The notes under the pieces were generated by a model. It saw only the letters and a list, made by a program, of their open reading frames with translations. It was not told the DNA's origin and did no database searches. 64,000 bases of DNA, taken from contig CAXKVR010000080.1 of NCBI GenBank assembly GCA_964058845.1, positions 1-64,000 on the forward strand. Reading direction: 5' to 3'. Below, in pieces: positions 23,921 through 34,398 of the stretch (position 1 is the stretch's first letter; the number at the start of each line of letters is the position of its first letter). Origin of the DNA: Carex sylvatica. Taxonomy: Eukaryota > Streptophyta > Magnoliopsida > Poales > Cyperaceae. The position numbers and the translations under genes are program-made.

Positions 23921-25009
23921 GAACATTGCTTGTCCCCAAGCAACATCTAAACTTGGACTACAATTCAATCTCAGTTCAAAGCTGGTTGAAATAAGCCTTT
24001 TAACTAGTTTAGTGCGTCCGCACTGAGATTCAGTGCGGGTGGTCTGGCCGCACTGGGTACTTGAACAATATGGTTAACCTATGTTTCAATTTTCCCGAGG
24101 CTAATGCGGATGCCCTGAATTCCAGTGCGGATGGTCTATCCGCACTGGGGACTTAAACCGTATAATGGGTTCCATAGTAGAGTGCGGACACACTAAAATT
24201 GAGTGCGGGTGGTCTGATCTGCACTCAGAGGCGATTTGAACCGATTTCACCATTTTTGGTCGATTTCTTCGATTTTTGGTACTATTTCAACAGATCTATC
24301 TACTAAATAATGAAATTAAGAGTAAGGAGAGATCAAACCTTGTTGGAGATTACAAAAATTGCGAGAAAATAGGAAGAAATTTGAAATTTTGACAAACGAC
24401 GCTTGAATGGCTTCTGAGAAGCGAGTTCTTCGGTTTCGGAGAAGAGAAGAGAGGGAGGAGAAGAGAAAAAAGGTAGAAAAGGGAGAGGGGATGGAGAAAT
24501 AGGTAGAGGAAGAAGGTTTCGGGTTTGAAAGAGACAAAACCGTGATTTGGGAATATGGAAACGAAAGGGCGCGAAGAAAAAAGAGGGGTTCGGTTTAAAA
24601 GAGAAGGGTTTCTGGACTTAGTGCGGACGCCCTAAATTTGAGTGCGGGTGGTCTATCCTCACCGACAAAGAAATTTTCAAATTTAAACACCTTTTCGGAA
24701 TAATTGAAAACCTAACTTGTGTGCGGACGCACTAAATTTTAGTGCGGGTGGTCCATCCGCACCGACAAAGAATTTTTCAATTTTTTCATTTTTTACGAAA
24801 TAATTAAAAAACTTACCTTGGGTGCGGACGCACTATGAATATTTTTCCCTATTTGTTGTCCTGAAAATTTCGTAGAGTTAGTAAATCATAAATTTGGCTA
24901 TTTAAAATTAAATTAAGTTGTAGTAAGTAAAAAAATAATAATAAAAACTTGGGTTGCCTCCCAAGAAGCGCTCAATTTTACGTCGTGAGCTCGACATGAT
25001 TTGGGCTCA
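23921..25009 (-). other. Athila 3' noncoding region carrying six hairpin modules
   Basis: Between the integrase end and the polypurine tract there is no supported protein frame. GC-rich modules built on AGTGCGGACGCACT and AGTGCGGGTGG...CCGCAC occur at about 24008-24058, 24101-24150, 24180-24230, 24617-24665, 24718-24765 and, as a half copy, 24819-24838. In other Athila-like elements this interval can hold an env-like frame; none is seen here. Confidence 0.7.
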
Positions 25010-26299
25010 CTATTGAGTGTGTGGGTCGTTTAGAAGAATTTTCTCCTCCCCGTTTATCGGATTCGCATAGTTGAAATGTTTGAGGCGATGTTCATTCACC
25101 TTAAATGCCCCGGTTTCATCACTCCAAATCTCAATCGCTCCATGATTGAACACCTTCCTTACCTTGTATGGGCCATTCCATTTCGATCTTAATTTTTCGG
25201 GAAAGAGTCGGAGTCTTGAGTTGTACAATAGAACCATGTCTCCTTCTTGGAAATCTCATTTTATGATGTGTTTATCGTGCCACTTCTTCGTCTTTTCCTT
25301 GTATAGTTCGGCATTTTCATACGCATTGAGACGTAATTCTTCCAACTCGTGTAGATCGAGAATTCTCTTCTCACCGGCATCCCTTAAGTCAAAGTTCAAG
25401 GCCCTTATTGCCCAATAAGTTTTGTGCTCAAGTTCAACCGGCAAATGACACGGCTTTCCATACACAAGTTTAAAAGGGGTCATACCTATAGGTGTTTTGA
25501 AGGCGGTTCGGTATGCCCAAAGAGATTCATCTAGTTTGAGTGACCAATCTTTTCTTGATGTGTTGACCACCTTTTGTAATATACTTTTAATCTCCCGATT
25601 GGATACCTCCACTTGTCCGCTTGTTTGAGGATGATATGGTGTTGCTACTTTGTGCTTGATTCCATACTTAAGTAGAAGAGCGTCAAATTGGCGGTTGATG
25701 AAATGAGAGCCGCCATCACTAATTACCACCCGGGGAACTCCAAACCTAGAAAATATAATTTTCTTAAAGAGTTTTCTTACCACGGCGGAGTCGGCGGTTG
25801 GGCTAGCCACGGCTTCAACCCATTTCGAGACATAATCTACTGCTACAAGGATGTACTTGTTATTGCAAGAACTCAGAAATGGTCCCATGAAGTCTATCCC
25901 CCAAACATCAAATAGCTCTACTTCTATAATTCCGTTGATGGGCATCTCATGCCTTCGGGATATGTTTCCGGTCCTTTGACATTTATCACACCTACGCACA
26001 TATTCGTTTGCATCTTTAAAAAGCGTGGGCCAATAAAACCCTGCTTGAAAGGCCTTGGCAGCGGTTTTGCTTGTTGAAGCGTGTCCTCCATAGGCGGATG
26101 AGTGGCAATGGTGGAGAATTTGCTCGATTTCTTCTTTAGGTACACACCTGCTATGGATCCCATTACCCCCAATTTGAATAACAACGGTTCGTCCCAAAAA
26201 TATTATCTTACATCCCACATGAATCTCTTCCGTTGTTGAAAAGTTAAATCCGGTGGTATGATTCCGCATACTATGTAGTTCACGAAATCTGCATACCAT
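25010..26299 (-). pseudogene. Athila integrase, broken
   Basis: Integrates element cDNA into the host genome. In the 347-residue frame 25256-26299, the zinc-binding His66, His73, Cys104 and Cys107 lie in CHSSAYGGH and CDKCQ. The catalytic Asp136 (WGIDF), Asp195 (ISDGG) and Glu231 (QVEVSNRE) have the canonical 35-residue spacing between the last two. A TGA at about 25256, where Arg would fit (CGA to TGA), separates the C-terminal part (25010-25237), which has the RSKWNGPYKV block typical of Ty3/gypsy integrase tails. The upstream end is joined to RNase H through a one-base loss in an A run near 26170-26176. No chromodomain follows. Confidence 0.93.
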
Positions 26300-27363
26300 G
26301 GTGCTTCTTGATTGTGGACCGCATAGAGTTGTTCATCAAGAAATGAGTCATCAATGGGCATGTCATTGCTTTGTGATTCATTGGTAATGCGTGAAAGATG
26401 GTCCGCCACTGAATTTTTGGTTCCCTTCTTGTCCTTGATTTCTAAATCGAATTCTTGAAGTAAGAGGATCCACCGAATTAGGTGTAGTTTGGTATCTTTC
26501 TTGTTAAGAAGGTATCGGATGGCTGCATGATCGGTGTACACAACCACCTTGGATCCCACTAAGTAGGGCCAGAATTTATTTATAGCGAATATGACGGCCA
26601 AGAACTCCTTCTCCGTGGTTGTGTAATTCATTTGCGCCTCATCTAGGACTTTGCTCGCGTAATATATCACATGTGGCTTGTTGTCGATCCTTTGCCCTAG
26701 CACGGCTTCGACGGCAAAGTCGCTCACATCACACATAATCTCAAATGGCACATTCCAATTTGGTGGTCTGAGAATTGGAGCTGAGATTAGCGCCTTCTTT
26801 ATTCTATCAAAAGCAACAATGCAAGATTTATCAAAATTAAATTCTGCATCTTTCATAGTTAGATTGGTAAGAGATTTGCAAATTTTTGAAAAATTCTTGA
26901 TAAACCGTCGATAGAACCCCGCATGCCCTAAGAAACTTCGCACATCCTTCACACAAGTTGGATATGGCAACTTCTCTATGACCTCCACTTTCGCTTTGTC
27001 GACTTCCAAGCCTTCGGAAGACACCACGTGGCCTAGAACCACCCCCATTTGCACCATAAAGTGACACTTCTCCCAGTTTAGCACTAGATTGACCTGATCA
27101 TATCGTTCTAAAACTTTGATTAAATTAGATAAGCAGTTATCAAAAGAAGTACCAAAAACTAAAAAGTCATCCATGAAAACTTCCACGGAATTTTCTAATA
27201 AATCGGAGAAAATAGCCATCATGGCTCTTTGAAACGTAGCCGGGGCATTGCATAGACCAAACGGCATCCTACGGTATGCGAATGTACCGTAAGGGCACGT
27301 AAAAGTTATTTTTTCTTGGTCATCGGGGTGAATAGGGATTTGAAAAATATCCGCTATACCCAT
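26203..27363 (-). pseudogene. Athila reverse transcriptase (C-terminal part) and RNase H, broken
   Basis: A 386-residue frame. Reverse-transcriptase blocks include [15 protein letters not shown] (31-45) and the catalytic FMDD at 63-66. RNase H follows at about 205-325 with acidic residues Asp212, Glu251, Asp278 and Asp321 in the expected order. The N-terminal part of the polymerase lies in the preceding frame; the join is lost through one extra base in the A5 run at 27343-27347. The frame ends at a stop just after WDVR, where the linker to integrase should continue. Confidence 0.93.
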
Positions 27364-29734
27364 CTAGGTAGCAAAAGTGTGAATGATTAGCTAACCTCTC
27401 GAGCATTTGATCCACAAATGGTAGCGGAAAGTGGTCATTCCTTGTTGCATTGTTAAGTTTTCGGTAATCGATACACATCCTCCATCCGGTGACCACCCTT
27501 GTGGATATCATCTTATTATCTTCGCCCTTCACCACAGTTGTGCCTCCCTTCTTTGGAACTACATGAACCGGACTTACCCATTTGGAGTCGGAAATTGGAT
27601 AGATGATGCCGGCATCAAGTAGTTTGAGGATTTCCTTCTTCACCACTTCTTTTAGGTTCGGATTGAGCCTTCTTTGAGCTTCAACAGTGGGTTTGTGGTC
27701 ATCCTCCATTAGAATTCTATGCATGTAAAGGGATGGACTAATTTCGTCTAGATCATCGATCGTGTAGCCAATTGCCTTTTTATGTAGCCTTAACTCGTGT
27801 AAAAGCTTCTCGGTTTGTTCCTTATTGAGTTCGGAATTGACAATCACCGGATATGAATTGTCCTCCCCTAAGTATTCATAGCGAATGCTGGGTGGCAAAG
27901 GCTTGAGTTCGACTTTCGGTGCATTGGAATTTGACGAAACGGTAAAAATCTGCGCAGGATTTGCTGAGTGCGGGTGGATAGGCCGCACTGGATGCTCAGT
28001 GCGGACGCACTGGGCTCGGGTAGATATTTCAGCGGCTTCAGGTGGCTGAGTGCGGACGCACTGATTGTCAGTGCGTGTGAGATGACCGCACTCAGGAAAA
28101 ATTTCAGTGTCAGGAGGTTGAGTGCGGGCGCACTGAGTTTCAGTGCGGGTGAGAGACCCGCAGTCAGGTAATTCTTCTTCAAATTGATCGTTTTCGAAGC
28201 CGGTTTCTTCAAGGACTTGGTCCAGTTGCTCATTCACCGTCTCTTCCTCCATCTCGGTGGCTATAATAGAATCTAAAACATCCAATCTACAAATAGAATC
28301 GTTATCATTTGAAGGATATTTGATTGTATTGAACATATGAAAATTTACCTTTTCGCCCCCTATGTCAAAGGATATCTTTCCTTCTTTGACATCAATGTTT
28401 GCTCCAGCAGTGGTGAGAAAATCACGCCCCAATAGGAGAGGGATATGAGTATCCTCTTCCATCTCAACAACCACGAAATCTACCGGGACAAAGAACTTAC
28501 CAATCATGACAATTATATCTTCCGCTATACCCTTGGGGTACCGTACCGTCTTATCGGCTAATTGTAATGACATTCTTGTGGATTTCAAATTGACAAGATT
28601 TAACCTTTGGTAAATGGTTTTTGGAATAAGGCTTACGCTAGCGCCTAAATCACATAGACACCTCTCAAATTTGGTATCACCTATTACACATGGAATCGCA
28701 AAACTCCCCGGGTCCTTCAATTTTTGAGGTAGCTTGTTTAAGAAGAGAGCGCTACACTCCTCATTGAGGGATACCGTGCCTACTTCCTCAATTGTTCTTT
28801 TGTTGGATAGAATATCTTTCAAAAAAATTGCATAAGAGGGCATGTGAGTAATTGCTTCGGTAAAAGGGATGGTGATATTCAATTTCTTGAGGTGCTCTAC
28901 GAATTTAACATATTGTTGGTCGAGTTTATTCTTTACTAACCTCTGAAGGAATGGTATAAACCTTTGTGGTATGACATACTTTTGCGTTTCAATTGGTTTT
29001 ACCTTAGCCGGGATAGAGTTACCCGGTTCTTGAGGTTGATCCAATGCCGGTTTCTTTGCATTGAGAGAGGCCGGAGGTGGTTGTGTCTCCTTTGGTGGTT
29101 GTTCCTGCTCATCTATGCTCGGCATCTTTGGTCCTTCATATCCCGTACCGCTCCTCAAAGTTATAGCCTTTGCTTGCTCCATCGGGTTGATGTCGGTCTT
29201 GCCCGGAAGTGTCCCTTGTTGGCGAGAGTATGAGGATGCTTGTTGTGCTACTTGAGTCTCAAGCATATTTGTCTTAGTCTCTAAGAAGTCTAACCTATTG
29301 TTCAAGTTTCTTAAGGAATCCGAAACGTCGATGTTGGCGTTTCTTTGTTGGATCATCAGTTCTTGAATCATCTTTTCTAGGTTGTTGTTTTGAGAAGGAC
29401 CTTGGTACGAGGTTTGGTTTGACCGATTTTGGTATGAATTGGAATTTCCTTGGAATTGGTTGGATTTGTCATTTTCGATCTTCCATTTGAAATTCGGATG
29501 GTTCCACATTGTGTTAGGGTTATAAGTATTCGAATTGAAATTATCATTTTGCCTAACCTTGTTGTATATCAGGTCATTCCTCTTATCACCTTGATTATAG
29601 AACATGGCGTTCGCTTGCTCAACATCATCTCCATCTTGAAGGGCGTGGCAATCGGCGGTGATATGAGTCACGTCTCTACATAGGCCGCATGGAGCCTTCT
29701 TAGTCATAGATTTGACATCTTGCATTTGTGTCAT
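27320..29734 (-). pseudogene. Athila gag C-terminus, protease and N-terminal reverse transcriptase
   Basis: An open 804-residue frame. A CCHC zinc knuckle lies at Cys16, Cys19, His24 and Cys29. A Gln/Asn-rich linker follows, then the aspartic protease with CDLGASVSLIP (Asp362; Leu in place of the usual Thr/Ser). The reverse-transcriptase N-terminus includes KWVSPVHVVPKKGG (718-731), CIDYRKLN (754-761) and LDGYSGY (Asp791). Residues about 524-592, between protease and polymerase, are encoded by three GC-rich hairpin modules and read as repeated LTRT.xQC.RTQPP-like phrases. The frame is cut off from gag by a TAA and from the rest of the polymerase by a one-base insertion. Confidence 0.93.
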
Positions 29735-30660
29735 TTAATGTTTTAAGGCCTCCATTTGGGCTCTCAAGGCGGTAACCTCGTCTACTTTCATGACTCCCGG
29801 CGTGTTGTAGGCTCGTCCGCCTCTTTCGGCTGTCCACTCTCTTTGGTTGATCGCCATATCTTCGATCATTGCCATGGCTTGTTCCGGATTCATTCGTGAC
29901 ATGTTCCCCCCTGCAGCTGAATTTAAATGAGTTTTGGTAGCTATAGTGCAATCCCCATAAAAGAATTAAAAAAACAACCACATGTCAAGGCCATGGTTAG
30001 GGCACAAGCGTTGGAGCTCCGCCCATCGGTCCCATGCCTCGGTTAGAGATTCCCCTTCGGCTTGCTTGAACGTCGTGATCTTCATCCGGAAATGTTGGAT
30101 CTTGGATGGAGGAAAGTATTTTCCTAAGAATAGCTTCTCCATGTCGTCCCATGTATCGATGTTGTCCCGGTTGACCGTTCTTAGCCACGTTCTTGCATTA
30201 TCTCGGAGGGATAAGTGGAAGCATTTGAACTTGAGGTTGTCTAGCTCATCTCCTTTTTGAGCGAAAGTGCCGCAGTGTTCTTCGAAAATGGCCAAATGGG
30301 AGTGTGGGTCTTCGTTTAGTGCTCCCCCGAATTGACTTTGGCCAAGTAGGTGGATGAGAGAGGGCTTAATGTCTCATGGATTTTGGCCATGAGGTATGAA
30401 GCCAAAGCGGTGGCCTTGTTGATGGTTACGGCCATTTCCGTTGTTGTTGTTATTGTTGTGCTCGTTACGAGGTGGAGATAATCCTTGTACACGGGTGTTA
30501 TTGCTTCCATGTTGTGATTGTTCGTCATGGACGGATGGTTCGCCGTGGTTGAATTGGTTTTCCATTCTTAAACGTTCTTCTTCTTCTTCTACAATTGTGG
30601 GAAAAGGAGTTCTCCCGGAGCTCATGAAATGCTTCAAAAAGAACCAAGATTAGTCTCCAA
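29735..30660 (-). pseudogene. Athila gag (capsid), broken
   Basis: Capsid-type protein of the retroelement particle. An Asn/Gln-rich N-terminus (30374-30637) is followed by the gag core: FEEHCGTFAQKG, FKCFHLSLRDNARTWL and FKQAEGESLTEAWDRWAELQRLCPNHG (29966-30295). After a frameshift near 29966 comes SAAGGNMSRMNPEQAMAMIEDMA. A TGA after QNP near 30374 and a TAA at about 29735 also interrupt it. Confidence 0.9.
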
Positions 30661-30727
30661 ACAAAAAGTAAAAGAAAATCTGAAATCTATTTAAAAAGTA
30701 AAAACTTAGTATTTAACCTATACTCTT

Positions 30728-30741
30728 CGGCAACGGCGCCA
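30728..30741 (-). other. primer-binding site, tRNA-Asp type
   Basis: Minus-strand TGGCGCCGTTGCCG, six bases inside the 5' LTR, is complementary to the 3' end of plant tRNA-Asp and is the usual Athila primer site. Confidence 0.85.
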
Positions 30742-30747
30742 AAAACT

Positions 30748-32616
30748 TGATGCACCAAAAAGGTATAGTACAAAGTTTTAGTACAGCAAACTGTACCTTT
30801 TAACCTTAAATACACTTTCAGTTCAGATTGCAAGTATACAATCCTACCGTGTAGTATATTATCGGGTATCGATCCACAGGGAATATGGACAATTACTAGG
30901 TTTAGACTTAATCAACTAATTTCAGAAAATAATAAAAAGAAGTAAATGCAATAAAATAGAATAAGGGGAGTTTGTTTAAGTAATCCTAAATTGGGTTCAA
31001 TACCCGAGAAGAATTGTAAACAATAGATGTAAATAAAATAAAGAAAGTAAAGATTGGTTTGCTTTCAAGTTTAAGGAGATCTAGGGGTATTCGGTCTACA
31101 ATCCCTTGTTAATTCTATCTATTTGGTATTTGTTTAAATTCATTTATGATTTGATGATGTTTCTAACCTAATATGTCATTAAGGGTCACTTTCGTGAATT
31201 AATAACGTGCCTAAGCAATTCGGACTTCACAGTTACGTCCTTCATCCTAGCTACCTAGACCATAAGCTCTTATTAGTCTCTCATCTCCTAAAATATTGGT
31301 ACTTCACAGTTACGTCCTTCATACCAATATCCGATTCAATTTGAGATGTCCTAATAAGGGTATGACTTCACAGTTACGTCTTTCACCAAGTCCCTAACCC
31401 TAATTTCTGTAGTTCCGGTTTGATTTCGCAGTTGGTTAGACCTTAATCAAAACCTAAGATATTTGTGTTCATAATTGGTACTCTCCTCTCGTCCTAACTT
31501 CTTTGGTTCTTTCGAATCCAAACCGGAACTACATCGATTTTAAGTACTAATTATGTAGTTAACACAAATTATAAATCTCAGAAATTAGCATCAAATCTCA
31601 TAAAACAATCATAATAAAAATAAATAACCGAATAAGATACAATTAAACAAGTTCATGCATTGACCTAAACCCCTAGAAAGAGATCTACTCTCTCTTGGAG
31701 AGATCCATTACAAAAGTTGGCAAAACTAAGAAGAAATGAAATAAAGAAATAGTTACACCCTTTATTGAATCAAAAACCTCAATCTTGCCTTCTTCTTGCT
31801 TGAACCTTCTTCTCCTTCCTTGAAAAGCTTCCGAAACTCCTAGAATGGCTGCAGATTTATCGCTATATCTCAATGGAAATTGGATGTGAGACGTGAGAGA
31901 GAGATGTGAGGTGTGTGGTGTAACTCTACTTGAATGGGAAAGAATTCCCTCTTTTATAGCAAATGACTATGCCCGATTTAGAGGCTAGAAGGTGGGGTTA
32001 GTGGGTGCTATTTTTGACTTGTTTTTCTGGACTGATGTGTGCAAATTTAGCTGTCAAAAACCGCCCTTGGCTCGCCAAAAATAGAATCCGTGTTGAAAAT
32101 GTGTAATTCTGGCAGTCTGTGGGTTTAGTGCGTCCGCATTGGATATGAGTGCGGGTGGATCATCCGCACTTAATTGAAGTTTCTTTTTTTATCAGTCTGG
32201 AAATTCTGTGAATTACTTTTGGTGCGTCCGCACTATATATGAGTGCGGGTGGATAACCCGCACTGGAGCATGTGAGGCGCAGTTTTTGAAATCGGCCAAG
32301 TGCTGAGTGCGGGTTTCTGGGCCGCACTGGATTCTCAGTGCGGACGCACTGGGCTCAGACTTTTTCTGGATTGCGCTGAGATGGTGGAAATTTGGCCAAG
32401 TGAGGAGTGCGTCCGCACTATCTGTGAGTGCGGGTGGATGACCCGCACTGAGAAGTATTTTCGGCAATTTTCATCTTTTCCTGCATTCTAAAGCCAAACA
32501 ACCACAGTAACTTGACTCTAGGTGTATTTTATTTACTTTATATTCAAAGTACAAGATATTTGGAGCTATTTTATGATAAAAACAAGATAGAATGGTTATA
32601 TGATTTATGCTTATCA
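30748..32616 (-). repeat. Athila 5' LTR
   Basis: 1869 bp, co-linear with 22037-23905. Hairpin modules lie at 32126-32170, 32221-32264, 32303-32357 and 32404-32452. The primer-binding site lies just inside it, so on the minus strand this is the promoter-bearing copy. Confidence 0.95.
31948..31960 (-). promoter_or_regulatory. TATA box of the Athila 5' LTR
   Basis: Minus-strand GCTATAAAAGAGG, the best TATA match in the LTR; the same motif occurs at 23239-23249 in the other LTR. Transcription would run leftward into gag. Confidence 0.65.
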
Positions 32617-32621
32617 AGCGC
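32617..32621. repeat. target-site duplication, right copy (agcgc)
   Basis: Matches 22032-22036 exactly. Confidence 0.9.
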
Positions 32622-32922
32622 CAGAAGACAGCATAAGCACAATTGGTGCGGCCCCCTATGCGGCCACCCCTGCCCGCACTCCTAGCTGCACACCTCTACA
32701 GAACATCACGCCGCAAATCAGAGAGCTTCTGCGGGTGAAGGTGCGGTCTCCCCTGCCCGCAAAATCTCCATCCCTTCATAGTGCAACCACCTATGCGGCC
32801 TGACCAGGCTGCACCCTGGGTCGCACCAGCCAAATCTTTAGCATATTTTGTGCATATTTTGTGCAATCTTCACTCGATTCACTTCTAGATTACGCCTGAT
32901 TATTCTCCAAGTCACAAATTTT

Positions 32923-32932
32923 GTTATATAAG
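32923..32932 (+). promoter_or_regulatory. TATA box in the old Athila LTR
   Basis: GTTATATAAG is followed within about 60 nt by a leader-like ACCATTCTCTCC stretch and AAACCCTAATC, as in an LTR promoter. Function is inferred. Confidence 0.5.
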
Positions 32933-34398
32933 GAAGGAAGCAGCCATCTAGAGAACGATCTGGGGATACCACCATTCTCTCCATTGAAACCCTAATCACC
33001 ATCTCCATCTATCTCATCTCTCAAGTGAATCAAAGGAGTAAAGGATCGAAGAACTTGGCGAATCTCGAGAAGCTTGCAAGAAATAATTGAGGCTTAACTT
33101 GAAAATTGGTGTATTCCATTTCCTTTGTTATAATTTAGTTTTTCTTGAATTAGTTTACTTGATGTTTATCATGGATTGCTTTGCTTTTATACTTGCACCC
33201 ATGAGAGGCTAATTTTCTCTCTAAGGGCTTAAGTTGTATCATGAAGTTGTGTTGATTTATTTACTTGGATGTTCTTTTTATAATGATTGTTTGACTTGAT
33301 GTTTGGTTCTATTTTATATTTGTGAGTCATGCATGAATGTGTTTTTTCTAACTAGATCTTGCGGGGGTAGTGACAGTACCCCTTGTCTTTATGGTGACCT
33401 TAGAAGAAATACCTTCATTGTACACAAATTATTTTAGGGATAATAGATTTAGATGGACCAAGTCAAGTCTACCCCGGATTCATAGAATCAAAGGTTCGGT
33501 TTGGATAATTGGGAAATCAAAATATCACTCCGTTAATCAGGAATTTACCAAATACAGTACCAATTAATAAAAGTAGATGACTTCAATTTAAGAACCCAAA
33601 TAGGTAGTGACAACCTAGGCTGGTGATATATTAATATGAAGACATGAAATTATGAATGGTAATATTAGGAGGTAAATAAACAAATCTCTATCAAGACATA
33701 ACATGAATTTAGAGAACTCCAAAAGTAAATAGATTGACCAAGTGATTGTTGACCAAAAGCTCTTAGACTTTGTTATCTTGATTCACAAACACCTCTTTAT
33801 TTGCATTTGATTTAATTTCTTGTTACAAACCAACTGCTTAGGATATTGAACCCACATTTAGTTACTTGAAATAAAACCCTCGTTTATATTACTTGCAATT
33901 TATTTAGTTTTAATTTAGTTTAAATAAAATTTATAATTGCCTTAGTCTTTGGATCGATACCTCATCACTACAAGGATAGATTGTGCGACTCAGTTAGGGT
34001 GTTGTGAGACTGACCGGAGATCAACACTAGAATAGGACAGACCGCGCGCTATTGTTATGACAGACCGCACGCTATTGTTATGACAAACAAAACCTAAATT
34101 AAACGTTTTTGAATGATAGAATGTCTGATTTTCTAGAAGCCCATCTTCTAATTAAATACTTAATCTACTATTACTCCTCTGTTGTAATTCAACATTACAA
34201 CTGAGCAACCAACAATCAATCAACCAACCTAAGGGAACCGATAACCTAGACCTGTTTACATCTTAGATCTCTTAATACACCATCTATGTGGATCGACACC
34301 CCAATCTATACTATACGATAGGTTCATGCGCTTGTGAATCGACAGTAGAGTAGACATTAGGATTATAAATATTATTAGCATTAATTTCCACCCTATCA

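Larger units (their letters stand above)
22037..32616 (-). mobile_element. complete Athila-type Ty3/gypsy LTR retrotransposon, 10,580 bp
   Basis: Two direct LTRs of 1869 bp each (22037-23905 and 30748-32616) and identical 5-bp target duplications agcgc (22032-22036 and 32617-32621) define the element exactly. On the minus strand the order is 5' LTR, primer-binding site, gag, protease, reverse transcriptase, RNase H, integrase, long 3' noncoding region, polypurine tract, 3' LTR. There is no chromodomain. By-eye alignment gives about 50-55 LTR mismatches (about 3%), so the insertion is fairly recent. All coding parts carry stops or frameshifts, so this copy is not autonomous. It sits inside the LTR of an older, oppositely oriented Athila. 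Confidence 0.97.
21729..34398 (+). mobile_element. 3' LTR of the old Athila, split by the 10.58-kb insertion
   Basis: The left part is 21729-22036 and the right part 32622-34398; together they make an LTR of about 2085 bp. It begins TGATAAGC right after the polypurine tract and ends CCTATCA. The right part has a TATA box near 32923-32932 and a GC-rich segment (32640-32830) with repeated TGCGGCC and GCCCGCA words. The younger Athila landed in that GC-rich segment. Confidence 0.75.

Noticed and set aside
23921..25009. Env-like gene in the Athila 3' region
   Set aside because: The interval has only short frames and is occupied by hairpin modules; no signal peptide or membrane segment could be supported.
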